64,000 bases of DNA. It comes from Halogranum rubrum (GTDB lineage Archaea > Halobacteriota > Halobacteria > Halobacteriales > Haloferacaceae). The stretch spans positions 653,012 to 717,011 of the forward strand of contig NZ_FOTC01000002.1 in NCBI RefSeq assembly GCF_900114455.1, read 5' to 3'. Positions 17,178 to 25,792 of this stretch are shown here, in pieces. Under the pieces are notes generated by a model, which saw only the letters and a program-made list of their open reading frames with translations, did not search any database and was not told the origin of the DNA. The position numbers were made by a program, and so were the translations under genes. Positions within the stretch are counted from its first letter, which is position 1. Each line of letters begins with the position of its first letter.

Positions 17178-17585
17178 ATGGTCCAACTTCCGTTCCCTCT
17201 CGCCACCCTCCCGCTGTTCGCGCTGTATCTGTTGGGTCTTCTCGCACTCTCCTACGCCATCTCGGCAGATGCTCGCGCCCGAGGCGTCAGGTTTCCGACT
17301 GTGTTGGGCGTCGCCGCTGCAGTGTTCGGTCTCGTCGCACTAATCTACCTCATCTTCCGCGACAACTTCGGGCCACGAGCGTACCGAGCGTCGAAGTGGG
17401 AGCGCATCGCGTGGACGTACTTCGGCGCGATGATGGTCGCCATGATGCTCGGTGCGATCCTCTCGCCGCCGGACCCGTTCACGCAGGCGCGACAGTTCCC
17501 CATCTTTCTCGTCGCCACTCTCCCATTCGCCTATCTCGTCGTCTTCAAAAACCCCTGGAGTCGACTGAAAGCGGCCGTCCGCTGA
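17178..17585 (+). CDS. four-helix membrane protein, paralogue of the preceding gene
   Basis: A 135-residue protein with four hydrophobic segments and the same landmarks as its neighbour: YAISADARARG, SPPDPF and LPFAYLVVFKNPWSRLK. A TATA-like AAATCTATA is centred about 29 bases before the ATG at 17178, so I use that start and not the ATG far upstream in the neighbouring gene. It is transcribed separately from its paralogue. Function unknown. Confidence 0.72.
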   Translation: MVQLPFPLATLPLFALYLLGLLALSYAISADARARGVRFPTVLGVAAAVFGLVALIYLIFRDNFGPRAYRASKWERIAWTYFGAMMVAMMLGAILSPPDPFTQARQFPIFLVATLPFAYLVVFKNPWSRLKAAVR

Positions 17586-17594
17586 CTCTCAACC

Positions 17595-18740
17595 CTACTT
17601 CCGAAGCGCGTCCACCGGCCGCTCGCCCGCCGCCTTCCACGCCGGATACAGTCCGCTCAAGACGCTCGTAATCAGACCGAACCCGACGGCGAGGACGAGA
17701 TAGAGCAGGTTGACGGGCTGAAACGTCGCCAGCGCGTCGTCGATGACGAACTGGTTCAGCGCGATGCCCGCACCGAGTGCCAGCACCGCGCCGACGACGC
17801 CGCCGGCGAAGCCCAACAACGCCGCTTCGAGCAGAATCATCCGAATCACGTCGCGCTTCTGGACGCCGACGGCCCGGAGTACGCCAATCTCCTCGCGTCG
17901 CTCCACGGTACTCATCAGCATCACGTTCAGGATACTCACGCCCGCGACGAGCAGCGAGATAGAGCCGATACCGATGAGGAAGGCGTTGAGGATGCCGAAG
18001 AAGGCGTTGATGCCTTCGGTGATGGAACTGAGTTCGAACACCGTCACGCGCTCTTCGCGGCCGTTGAGGGTGTCGCGAATCTCGTCGGCCGCCGCCGTCG
18101 CCGCCTCGCCCGTCTCGGCCGTGACGACGACCTGTGAGTAGCCGTCCGCCTCGAAGTCCGTCGGCGAGACGATGACCGCGTTGTTGGGGTCGACGAGCGA
18201 GATGCCGTCCTGTTGGGTGAGGACGGCGACGATGCGGTAGGTCTGCTCGTCGACGGTGATGCTGTTGCCCGCTTGGAGACCGAACCGCTCTGCGACGCCC
18301 GACCCGACGACGGCCCCCTGTCGGAGTCTGTCGGGGACGCGCCCGTCCGTCGCCGTGTAGAGCGCGCCGGGTCGCTCCATCCCGTAGAGTGTCGCCACTG
18401 TCCGCTCGTCACCTCGTGTCACGAGCGCCTGTCGTTGCTTGACCGGGACGACCGTCGTCCCCGACGCTGCTCGTTCGATCTGTGTCACGTCCCGTTCGGT
18501 CAACTCCGTGACGCCCTCGCTGAACGCGGGCGAGACGACGACTTCGTTGCCGATGTCGCCGAGTTGGTCCGTCGCGCCTGCTCGGAGCGTCGTCCCGAAC
18601 ATCCCGAGCGAGGCGATGGCGAACACGCCGATGATGATGCCGAGTACGGCGAGTCCCGACCGTAACTGGTTGCGCGAGAGGTTCCGTCGCGCCATCAACA
18701 GTGCTGGGAACCGCCGAGAGAGGTCGTCGAGCAGGCTCAC
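17595..18740 (-). CDS. MacB/FtsX-type ABC transporter permease
   Basis: A 381-residue permease with one N-terminal membrane helix (about residues 25-48), a large extracytoplasmic MacB periplasmic-core-like domain (about 50-245) and three C-terminal helices (about 255-375) of the FtsX fold. It starts four bases inside the ATPase gene. Such proteins move lipoproteins, peptides or drugs, or transmit mechanical signals. Neighbours point to a three-part system with a secreted adhesion-like protein. Confidence 0.9.
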   Translation of the reverse strand: MSLLDDLSRRFPALLMARRNLSRNQLRSGLAVLGIIIGVFAIASLGMFGTTLRAGATDQLGDIGNEVVVSPAFSEGVTELTERDVTQIERAASGTTVVPVKQRQALVTRGDERTVATLYGMERPGALYTATDGRVPDRLRQGAVVGSGVAERFGLQAGNSITVDEQTYRIVAVLTQQDGISLVDPNNAVIVSPTDFEADGYSQVVVTAETGEAATAAADEIRDTLNGREERVTVFELSSITEGINAFFGILNAFLIGIGSISLLVAGVSILNVMLMSTVERREEIGVLRAVGVQKRDVIRMILLEAALLGFAGGVVGAVLALGAGIALNQFVIDDALATFQPVNLLYLVLAVGFGLITSVLSGLYPAWKAAGERPVDALRK

Positions 18741-19459
18741 TGGTCGGTCACTCCCGCCATCTCCCAGTCCTGCATCCGCCCGTCGACGAGCGTGATGGTG
18801 CGGTCGGCGTACTTGCTGACCTGCGGGTCGTGCGTGACGGCGATGATGGCGACGTCGCGCTCCTCGGTGAGTTCGAGGAACAGTTCGAGCACGCTCCGAC
18901 CCGTCTTCTGGTCTAAGTTGCCGGTCGGTTCGTCGGCGAGGAGGATGCGCGGCGAGTTGATGAGCGCCCGCGCGATGGCGACGCGCTGTTTCTGCCCGCC
19001 GGAGAGTTCGTTCGGCCGGTGGTCGAGACGGTCACCGAGGCCGACGCGCCGAAGCAGGTCCTCCGCTCGCTCGCGGGCGTCCGGGTCGTCGCCGAACAGC
19101 GTCGGCATCTCGACGTTCTCCGTCGCCGTCAGCGTCGGGATGAGATAGAAGTTCTGGAAGACGAAGCCGATAGAGCGCTTTCGCTCTTTCGTCTGCTCCT
19201 CGTCCGAGAGGTCCGTCACGTCACGGCCGTCGAGGAGGACGGTCCCCTCGGTGGGCGCGTCCAAGAGACCGAGGACGTTGAGCATCGTCGACTTCCCGCT
19301 CCCACTGGGTCCCATGACGGCGACGAACTCGCCGGGTTTCGCGGCGAAGTCGATGCCCTTCAGCGCGTCGACGACTTCGCCGCCCGTGTCGTACCGCTTG
19401 ACGACGTCACGGAGTTCGATGATTGGCTCGGTGGTTTTGGTGGATTCTCGCAAACTCAT
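18737..19459 (-). CDS. MacB/LolD-type ABC transporter ATP-binding protein
   Basis: A 240-residue ATPase with Walker A GPSGSGKST, ABC signature LSGGQKQRVAIAR, Walker B LLADEPTGNLD and the switch His in AVTHDPQVSKYADR. It overlaps the membrane-anchored CARDB-like protein upstream and the FtsX-type permease downstream by four bases each. This is the energy-coupling part of the exporter. Confidence 0.93.
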   Translation of the reverse strand: MSLRESTKTTEPIIELRDVVKRYDTGGEVVDALKGIDFAAKPGEFVAVMGPSGSGKSTMLNVLGLLDAPTEGTVLLDGRDVTDLSDEEQTKERKRSIGFVFQNFYLIPTLTATENVEMPTLFGDDPDARERAEDLLRRVGLGDRLDHRPNELSGGQKQRVAIARALINSPRILLADEPTGNLDQKTGRSVLELFLELTEERDVAIIAVTHDPQVSKYADRTITLVDGRMQDWEMAGVTDQ

Positions 19460-20889
19460 CGGCGGAGGTAGAGGTAGCCGCCAGTGGCGAGAACTGCGAT
19501 GACGACCAACCCACCGCCGAAGAACACCAGCGGCGAGGGACCACCTGTCGCCGGAGAGGGCGCTGCTGGCTGGAGGTCGTCTATCGGCACCTCGTACACG
19601 GAACTCTCACGAATGCCGTCCGAGAGGTACTCGATGCGGATAGGGACGGCCGTCGCGTTCTCGTCGACGGTGGCGTAGAGGTCGAACGAGACGAAGTCGC
19701 TGGCGGGGACGGTGCCGACGAAGTACTCGCGGTACGGTCGGGCCGGTTGGACGCCGTCGCCCGGAACGACACTCACGATGACGCTGTCGACGTCGCTGAG
19801 ACCGACGTTGCTCGCGCTGCCGGTGATGTAGAGTTTCCCGTCTTCACGCTCGTAGTCGACGCCCGTGAGTTCGATGCGTCCGGGGTTCGTTCGGTACGGG
19901 ACCGTCGTCGACACCTGTCCCTCTCGGCTTCCAGTCTCGTAGTTCACACTGAGCGTGAGGTCGCCTTCGGGGACGTTCGAGACGTTGAACTGGACGGTTC
20001 GCGTCGACTCCGGGGGAATCGGGTCGAGCGCCCGTCTGGCGACTGTCGTCTCGTTGACCGTCGCACCGAGGACGACCCGCGAGAGCGGCGCGTTCCCGAA
20101 GTTCGTCACCTGGACGTTCACCGGCGGTGCCACGCCACCCTCGACGACTGTCGCCTCGATACCGACGTCTTCGCGGAGGTTCTCGGGGTTCATCTGTACG
20201 CGTTCCTCGGTCGTCACCGATTCACCGCCGGCGGTCGTGTATCGCAGTGTCGCCGTCAGTGCTGCCGACGTCGCGCCCGGCCGAACGTCGAAGGTGAACG
20301 CCCGCGTCTCGCCGCTTCCGAGTTGCGGGGCCACGCGCGTCGCGTCGTCGATGGCGACGCTCTCACCGGACAGCGTCAGGCGGAGGTTCCGCGCCGTCGT
20401 CTCCTCGCCGTTCGCGACGAGCACCGTCGCCGTCGTCTCGGTGCCGACGACGGAGTCGTTGAGTTGGATGCTCACCTGCGGACCGCCCTCACGGACGGTG
20501 ATGGTCAGCGGATAGCGAATCTCCACGTCCTCCTCGCCGCTCGTCCCGGTGACGACGACGCGGAGATTCTGTACGCCCACCTCGTCGAAACGGTGCGTCA
20601 GCGGGACGTTGAGTTCGCTCCCCGGCGCGAGCGTGCCGAGATTTCGCACGTCGGCGTACTCTTGGCCGTTGTTGCGTTCGAGCGAGACTTCGTCTATCTC
20701 CAGCGCCGACGGGTTGGCCGCGGCGTTGCGGACGGTGGTCGTGACGGTGAATCGTTCGCCGGGGGTCGGTTGGTTCGGCGAGACTGTCACGTTCGTAATC
20801 GACACCTGCGCCGTCTGGGCGGCACCGGTGAACGCGACTGTTGGGAGGACGAGACAGAGCACGACGAGGAGGGGAACGATACGATTCAT
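19456..20889 (-). CDS. secreted membrane-anchored CARDB-like domain protein
   Basis: A 477-residue surface protein. It has a signal peptide (about residues 1-25, MNRIVPLLVVLCLVLP) and then repeated beta-sandwich units of the CARDB/NEW3 type. Each begins with a pattern like 'VSITNVTVSPNQPTPGE' or 'NVQVTNFGNAPLSRVV'. A Pro/Ser linker and a C-terminal membrane helix with a basic YLYLRR end follow. There are several N-x-S/T sites on the outside. It is the first gene of a three-gene operon with an ATPase and a MacB-like permease, so it probably is the extracellular partner of that exporter, like a membrane fusion or substrate-holding protein. Confidence 0.85.
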   Translation of the reverse strand: MNRIVPLLVVLCLVLPTVAFTGAAQTAQVSITNVTVSPNQPTPGERFTVTTTVRNAAANPSALEIDEVSLERNNGQEYADVRNLGTLAPGSELNVPLTHRFDEVGVQNLRVVVTGTSGEEDVEIRYPLTITVREGGPQVSIQLNDSVVGTETTATVLVANGEETTARNLRLTLSGESVAIDDATRVAPQLGSGETRAFTFDVRPGATSAALTATLRYTTAGGESVTTEERVQMNPENLREDVGIEATVVEGGVAPPVNVQVTNFGNAPLSRVVLGATVNETTVARRALDPIPPESTRTVQFNVSNVPEGDLTLSVNYETGSREGQVSTTVPYRTNPGRIELTGVDYEREDGKLYITGSASNVGLSDVDSVIVSVVPGDGVQPARPYREYFVGTVPASDFVSFDLYATVDENATAVPIRIEYLSDGIRESSVYEVPIDDLQPAAPSPATGGPSPLVFFGGGLVVIAVLATGGYLYLRR

Positions 20890-20890
20890 C

Positions 20891-20902
20891 TAAATTGATT
20901 TA
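20891..20902. promoter_or_regulatory. AT-rich dyad at the promoter of the CARDB/ABC operon
   Basis: TAAAT-TG-ATTTA is a perfect five-base dyad directly next to the operon's start codon, followed outward by ATTTAAATATG-like TATA sequence. Its position would let a bound protein block transcription or translation start. No other operator is visible. Confidence 0.35.
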
Positions 20903-21094
20903 AATATGTAGTCGGGGCCCAAATAGTTGCCGAGCGGAATGTCAGCGGGTATCGAGACGGCGAACTCCACAGCTATCGGTCATGTCTGCGAGACGTTCCG
21001 TTCATCAGAGGAGTCTCACCTCTCGTCACGCTCGCCCCGGAACGAGACGGGTTCCCCGTTCTCTCGATGCGGGTACCCACCCTACCCGACGAGG

Positions 21095-21103
21095 GTTTTT
21101 ATG
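21095..21103 (+). promoter_or_regulatory. TATA box of the Hel308-like helicase gene
   Basis: GTTTTTATG is centred about 29 bases before the ATG at 21128. It favours that start over the in-frame ATG at 21101, which is part of the box. Confidence 0.6.
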
Positions 21104-21127
21104 CAGTCGGGGCACCACACAGGAGTA

Positions 21128-23059
21128 ATGTACGTTCGGGACCTCCCGCTCTCCGACTCGGTCATCGACCACTACGAGTCGTTGGGTATCGAGGAGTTGT
21201 ACCCTCCACAGGCCGAGGCCGTCGACGCCGGAGTCGCCAACGGCGGCCGCGTCGTCGCCGCGATACCCACCGCGTCGGGGAAGACGTTCATCGCCGAACT
21301 CGCCATGCTGACTGCCGACGGTCCCGGTCTCTACATCTGCCCGCTCCGCGCGCTCGCCCGCGAGAAGTACGAGACGTTCTCGGCGCTCCCAGGTGTGAGC
21401 GTCGGCATCTCGACGGGTGACTACGACTCGCCCGCCGACGAACTCGCCGACCACGACATCGTCGTCGCGACGTCCGAGAAAGTCGACTCTGCCATCCGCA
21501 ACGGGGCTAACTGGGTGGCCGACCTCGCCTGCGTCGTCGTCGACGAGGTCCACCTCCTCGGCGCTGAGGGTCGCGGCCCGACGCTCGAAGTGACGCTCGC
21601 GAACCTCCAACGCCGCGCCCCCGGCGTCCAAATCGTCGCGCTCTCGGCCACCGTCGACAACCCCGAAGACATCGCCGACTGGTTGGACGCGACACTCGTC
21701 GAGTCGACGTGGCGACCGGTCGACCTCCGCACCGGCGTCTACGCGGACGGCCTCGTCGAGTTCAACGACGGGACCGAACTCACCGTCGACGTCGACGACG
21801 GTTCGACTCCGAACGGGGCAGACGAGGACACGGAAGCCACCGTCGCACTCGTCGAGGACGCCGTTCACAACGCCGGTGGGCAGTGTCTCGCGTTCGTCCG
21901 CTCGCGCCGCGAGGCCGAAGCGCTCGCGGAGCGTCTCGCACGCGAAGGGCTTGCGACGGGAGCGTCAGCGACCGTCGCGGACGACCTCACGGCCGTCGAC
22001 GGCACCTCGACCGGCCACCGACTCGCCGACTGCGTCCGCGACGGCGTCGCCTTCCACCACGCCGGACTCCGGAGTACGCATCGCGCTGTCGTCGAGACGG
22101 CGTTCAGAAACCGATATTTGGCCGTCATCTGCGCGACGCCGACGCTCGCGGCGGGGGTGAACGTCCCCGCGCGCCGAGTCGTCGTCCGCGACCAGCAACG
22201 CTACACGGGGTCGAGTATGGAGTTTCTCCCCGTCCTCGAAGTCCACCAGATGTGTGGCCGAGCGGGTCGTCCACACCTCGACCCGTACGGCGAAGCGGTG
22301 CTCGTCGGCGACGAGTCTTCGAGGGCCGAACTCGACGAGCGGTACGTAGACGCCGACCCGGAAGCCGTCGAGTCGAAACTCCGTGACCGAACGGCGCTCA
22401 CGACGCACGTGCTCTCTATCGTCGCGACCGGGTTCGCCGACTCTCACGCGACCATCCTCGAGGTACTCGAAGCGACCTTCTACGCCCATCAGACGCCCGT
22501 CGCGGACCTCTCGGGAATCGTCGACGACGTCACCGCAGAACTGGTCGAGATGGGGATGCTGACCGAGGGTACGTCGGAGACGTTCACCGCGACGGACCTC
22601 GGTGCGCAGGTGTCGAGACAGTACGTCGCCCCGGAGACGGGCGCACGCATCGTCTCGGGTCTCCGGCGGGCCGCCGAGATGCCCGCGGAGAACGTGACCG
22701 GACTGACGGTCCTCCAACTCGTCGCCGACACGCCCGACATGCAGGACACCTACCTCGGCAACCGCGAACGGGCGGCGATGTACCAGTACGCCCGCAACCA
22801 CGACGCGGAGTTCACCGTCGGCATGAACGACGCCGAGGAGTTCGAACGCTGGTTGGAGACGGTCAAGACCGCTCGCATCCTCTACGAGTGGACCGAAGGA
22901 GAGACCATGGAGACCATCGTCGAGAACTACCGTATCGGCCCGGGCGACTTGGAGTCCAGAGTCGAGCGTACCGAGTGGTTGCTCGGCGCGGCCGACGCGC
23001 TGGCGACGCTCTTGGACCTGGACGTTCCCGAAATCGCTCGCGTTCGGAGTCGACTCTAA
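21128..23059 (+). CDS. Ski2-type superfamily 2 DNA helicase, Hel308-like
   Basis: A 643-residue helicase. The motifs in order are: Q-type LYPPQAEAV, Walker A IPTASGKT (motif I), motif II VVDEVHLLG, motif III LSATV, motif V ATPTLAAGVNVPARR and motif VI QMCGRAGRP. The VDEVH box and C-terminal winged-helix and ratchet-like region place it with Hel308/Ski2 enzymes, which unwind lagging strands at stalled forks. It is shorter than the ~800-residue archaeal Hel308, so it may be the shorter paralogue found in haloarchaea. It has its own promoter. Confidence 0.87.
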   Translation: MYVRDLPLSDSVIDHYESLGIEELYPPQAEAVDAGVANGGRVVAAIPTASGKTFIAELAMLTADGPGLYICPLRALAREKYETFSALPGVSVGISTGDYDSPADELADHDIVVATSEKVDSAIRNGANWVADLACVVVDEVHLLGAEGRGPTLEVTLANLQRRAPGVQIVALSATVDNPEDIADWLDATLVESTWRPVDLRTGVYADGLVEFNDGTELTVDVDDGSTPNGADEDTEATVALVEDAVHNAGGQCLAFVRSRREAEALAERLAREGLATGASATVADDLTAVDGTSTGHRLADCVRDGVAFHHAGLRSTHRAVVETAFRNRYLAVICATPTLAAGVNVPARRVVVRDQQRYTGSSMEFLPVLEVHQMCGRAGRPHLDPYGEAVLVGDESSRAELDERYVDADPEAVESKLRDRTALTTHVLSIVATGFADSHATILEVLEATFYAHQTPVADLSGIVDDVTAELVEMGMLTEGTSETFTATDLGAQVSRQYVAPETGARIVSGLRRAAEMPAENVTGLTVLQLVADTPDMQDTYLGNRERAAMYQYARNHDAEFTVGMNDAEEFERWLETVKTARILYEWTEGETMETIVENYRIGPGDLESRVERTEWLLGAADALATLLDLDVPEIARVRSRL

Positions 23060-23062
23060 GCG

Positions 23063-23194
23063 ATGGGTCTCGACGCGGCCGAACTCGGCCCGTTGCTCGC
23101 CGCCGTCGGACGTCCGTACCGGCGTCACCGCACCTCGCGGCGGACAGCAGTCGTCTGTCTCTTGCTCTACCTCCCGAACATCGTCGAGACGTGA
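23063..23194 (+). CDS. possible 43-aa protein downstream of the helicase
   Basis: A short ORF starting four bases after the helicase stop (MGLDAAELGPLLAAVGRPYR). It has a basic middle and a hydrophobic end (TAVVCLLLYLPN). The closeness suggests translational coupling, but length and composition give little support. It could be chance. Confidence 0.35.
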   Translation: MGLDAAELGPLLAAVGRPYRRHRTSRRTAVVCLLLYLPNIVET

Positions 23195-23226
23195 CTGTCG
23201 CCACGAAGTGACAGTTCTAGCCACCG

Positions 23227-23234
23227 ATTTATCA
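23227..23234 (+). promoter_or_regulatory. TATA box of the RuBisCO gene
   Basis: ATTTATCA is centred about 28 bases before the ATG at 23258, a leaderless arrangement. Confidence 0.6.
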
Positions 23235-23257
23235 CGTTCGGGACCGTATGCCACGGC

Positions 23258-24505
23258 ATGTCCGGAATCACCTACGAGGACTTCTTGGACCTGTCCTACA
23301 CACCGACCGAGACAGACCTCGTCTGCACGTTCCGCATCGCCCCTGCCGAGGGAATGAGTATGGAGGCCGCCGCCAGTCGCGTCGCCTCCGAGAGTTCCAA
23401 CGGCACGTGGGCCGCTCTCCACATCGACGACACGTTCACCGACATGGGTGCGACGACGTTCTCTATCGACGGCGACACGATTCGGGTCGCCTACCCCGCT
23501 GGCTTGTTCGAGGCGGGTAACATGCCGCAGGTGCTCTCCTGTATCGCGGGCAACATCATGGGGATGAAAGCCGTCGACACCATCCGTCTCGAAGACTGCG
23601 AGTGGCCCGAAGCCATCGTCGAAGGCTACCCTGGCCCGCAGTTTGGGTCCGGCGTCCGACAGGAGATTTTCGGCGTCGACGACCGACCGATTCTCGCCAC
23701 CGTCCCCAAACCGAAGGTCGGCCTCTCCACCGAACGCCACGCCGAAATCGGCTACGAGGCCTGGGTCGGCGGTCTCGACCTGCTGAAAGACGACGAGAAC
23801 CTCACCGACCAGTCGTTCAACCCCTACTCGGACCGCCTGACCGAGAGTCTCGCCATGCGCGACGAGGCCCAAGACGAGACGGGCGAGAAGAAGAGCTACC
23901 TCATCAACATCACCGCCGAGACGAACGAGATGCTCGAACGCGCCGACGAAGCAGCGTCGCAAGGAAACGAGTACGTCATGGTCGACGTCGTCACCGCCGG
24001 ATGGGGGGCCGTCCAGACCGTCCGCGAGCGATGCGAAGACCTCGGACTCGCTATCCACGCCCACCGCGCGATGCACGCCGCCTTCGACCGGGTCCCCGAT
24101 CATGGCGTCTCGATGCGCTTCATCGCCCAAATCTCACGCCTCTGCGGCGTCGACCAACTCCACACGGGGACGGTCGGACTCGGCAAACTCGCCAACGAGG
24201 ACACCGTGGGAATCAACGAGTGGATGCGCTCGGACCTCTACGGCCTGAAAGACGTCCTGCCGACCGCTTCCGGTGGACTTCACCCTGGTCTCGTCCCGCA
24301 ACTCATGGACGCCGCGGGCGGCAATCTCTGTATCCAAGCCGGCGGCGGTATCCACGGCCACCCCGACGGCACGCGCGCCGGTGCAATGGCGCTCCGGCAA
24401 TCCGTCGATTCCGTAACCGAAGGCGTCCCAATCGAGGAGTACGCCGCGGACCACCCCGAACTGGCGACGGCGCTGGAGAAGTGGGGGACGGAGACGCCGC
24501 GCTAA
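23258..24505 (+). CDS. rbcL: form III ribulose-1,5-bisphosphate carboxylase/oxygenase
   Basis: A 415-residue RuBisCO large subunit of the archaeal type. It turns ribulose-1,5-bisphosphate and CO2 into two 3-phosphoglycerates. Active-site residues align with the family: Glu45, Asn99, the KPK pair (Lys151/Lys153), the carbamylated Lys177 with Asp179-Glu180 in DLLKDDEN, HAHRAMH, loop-6 lysine in TVGLGKLANED, and the phosphate-binding SGGLHPG and GGGIHGHPDG loops. No small subunit or phosphoribulokinase is nearby; instead AMP phosphorylase and ribose-1,5-bisphosphate isomerase lie within 5 kb, the setting of AMP/nucleoside breakdown. It has its own promoter. Confidence 0.95.
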   Translation: MSGITYEDFLDLSYTPTETDLVCTFRIAPAEGMSMEAAASRVASESSNGTWAALHIDDTFTDMGATTFSIDGDTIRVAYPAGLFEAGNMPQVLSCIAGNIMGMKAVDTIRLEDCEWPEAIVEGYPGPQFGSGVRQEIFGVDDRPILATVPKPKVGLSTERHAEIGYEAWVGGLDLLKDDENLTDQSFNPYSDRLTESLAMRDEAQDETGEKKSYLINITAETNEMLERADEAASQGNEYVMVDVVTAGWGAVQTVRERCEDLGLAIHAHRAMHAAFDRVPDHGVSMRFIAQISRLCGVDQLHTGTVGLGKLANEDTVGINEWMRSDLYGLKDVLPTASGGLHPGLVPQLMDAAGGNLCIQAGGGIHGHPDGTRAGAMALRQSVDSVTEGVPIEEYAADHPELATALEKWGTETPR

Positions 24506-24553
24506 GGCAGCGCCAATCCAACCGTTTTTGACGACTCATCCTCTCGTGACCGC

Positions 24554-25240
24554 ATGGTCTCGGTTCCTCCGACGTACCGACGCTACGCCGTCGTCGCCGC
24601 CGCTCTCCTCCTCGTGTTCAATCCGCTCTATCTCGATTCGCTCCTCCACTTCGACGACCCGAACCGCTACGAGTACCACGCCGAGCAAGTGACGTTCGGC
24701 CCTGACGGCGACCCCGAGGAGTTGCCTGCCGACCTCTCCGACCGGAACATCGACGACGACGTCGCCTGTTTCCTCGCTTGGGACCGGGCCTGCGCGCTCG
24801 AAAAGCACGTCCTCGACCACGGCGGGGCGGTTCCAGTCGAAGAGTTCTGACCCTACGCGGCCTACGACTACGCCTACATCGATGGACAGTTCTACGAAGT
24901 AACGTACACGAGAAGCGACAGCGAGACGCTGCTGCGCTTGAACGAGACGACCCACGAAACCGCCCTCGGTTCGGCGGCGACCCCACTCCCGTTCGCCTCG
25001 GCCGGTGCCCGCAAGGTCGTCGAAGACGGGCCAGTTACTCGGCGAACACAGATTCCGGATGAGTACCAACTGCTCGTCGACGACGGCGACTACTACGTCG
25101 TCTACCCGAAGTACGGCCGATACTACAGGCGTCTGTTCGAGGAACGTCGAGCGGCCGGTACACGAATCGAGACTGGTCTCTCGGCGCTCGGCGTGGCCCT
25201 CGGTCTCGGTCTGTGGACCGCCCTCGTTCGTCGTCGCTAA
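24554..25240 (+). pseudogene. membrane protein gene interrupted by one in-frame TGA
   Basis: One reading frame runs from the ATG at 24554 to the stop at 25238-25240, broken only by TGA at 24848-24850. The two halves read as one protein: a membrane helix at about residues 12-28, an acidic outer region (EEF, stop, PYAAYDYAYIDGQFYEV), then a C-terminal helix ending WTALVRRR. The codon bias is equally good before and after the stop, so decay is recent, or it is a sequencing error, or the stop is read through. The likely original codon was CGA or TGG, one base away. It has a TATA-like CCGTTTTTG at about -30. The family is not recognised; its end overlaps the peroxiredoxin gene by four bases. Confidence 0.7.
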
Positions 25241-25731
25241 ACCGCGTCTTCGACCGCTTCCCGCACCGTCTCGGTGAGTTCGTCGAAGTCGGGGTTCTCG
25301 TCGCCTTCCCGAACCCACGCGTAGGTGACGACGCCGTCGGTGTCGACGACGAACGTCGCTCGTTCGGCGACTTCGACCATCCCGTACATGTCGTCGAGGA
25401 CCGCGTCGTACTCGTGAATCACTTCGTGGTCCCAATCCGAGAGCATCGGGAAGTTCAGATTCTCCTGCTGTATCCAGATGTTCTGCGCGAAGGGGAGGTC
25501 GACGCTGAGGCCGTACACCTGCGCGTCGAGGTCGTCGAACAGATGCATCGTGTCTCGGAGCGCGCACATCTGGTCTGTACAGCCACTGGTGAACGCCGCC
25601 GGATAGAACGAGAGCACGGTCGGGCCGTCACTCACGACGTCGCTCAGGGTGAACGGTTCGAGGTCGTTGTACGCCTCACCGCCCGCTTTCGGGACGGTGA
25701 AGTCTGGTGCGGTGTCGCCAACGTTGACCAT
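25237..25731 (-). CDS. peroxiredoxin, BCP/AhpC-TSA family
   Basis: A 164-residue thiol peroxidase. The peroxidatic cysteine is Cys51 in FTSGCTDQMC; a second cysteine, Cys56, five residues later is the resolving cysteine typical of atypical two-cysteine BCP enzymes. The YPAAFTSGC motif is a slight variant of the usual PxxFTxxC. It should reduce hydrogen peroxide or organic peroxides with thioredoxin in the cytoplasm. A TATA-like GAAATATC lies about 26 bases upstream. It faces the interrupted membrane gene tail-to-tail. Confidence 0.92.
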   Translation of the reverse strand: MVNVGDTAPDFTVPKAGGEAYNDLEPFTLSDVVSDGPTVLSFYPAAFTSGCTDQMCALRDTMHLFDDLDAQVYGLSVDLPFAQNIWIQQENLNFPMLSDWDHEVIHEYDAVLDDMYGMVEVAERATFVVDTDGVVTYAWVREGDENPDFDELTETVREAVEDAV

Positions 25732-25792
25732 ACGCTCTTCTCGGGCGGTCGATATTTCACCGTTTCTCCGTCTCAGTGGGCCGCTTCGGAAA

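Noticed and set aside
21965-24130. 721-aa minus-strand open frame across the helicase and RuBisCO genes
   Set aside because: It is antisense to two clear genes, rich in Arg/Val/Asp/Glu in the way of a GC-biased shadow frame, and has no family motif.
24848-24850. TGA as a selenocysteine codon
   Set aside because: Haloarchaea are not known to use selenocysteine, no SECIS-like hairpin is visible nearby and the family is not a selenoprotein one.
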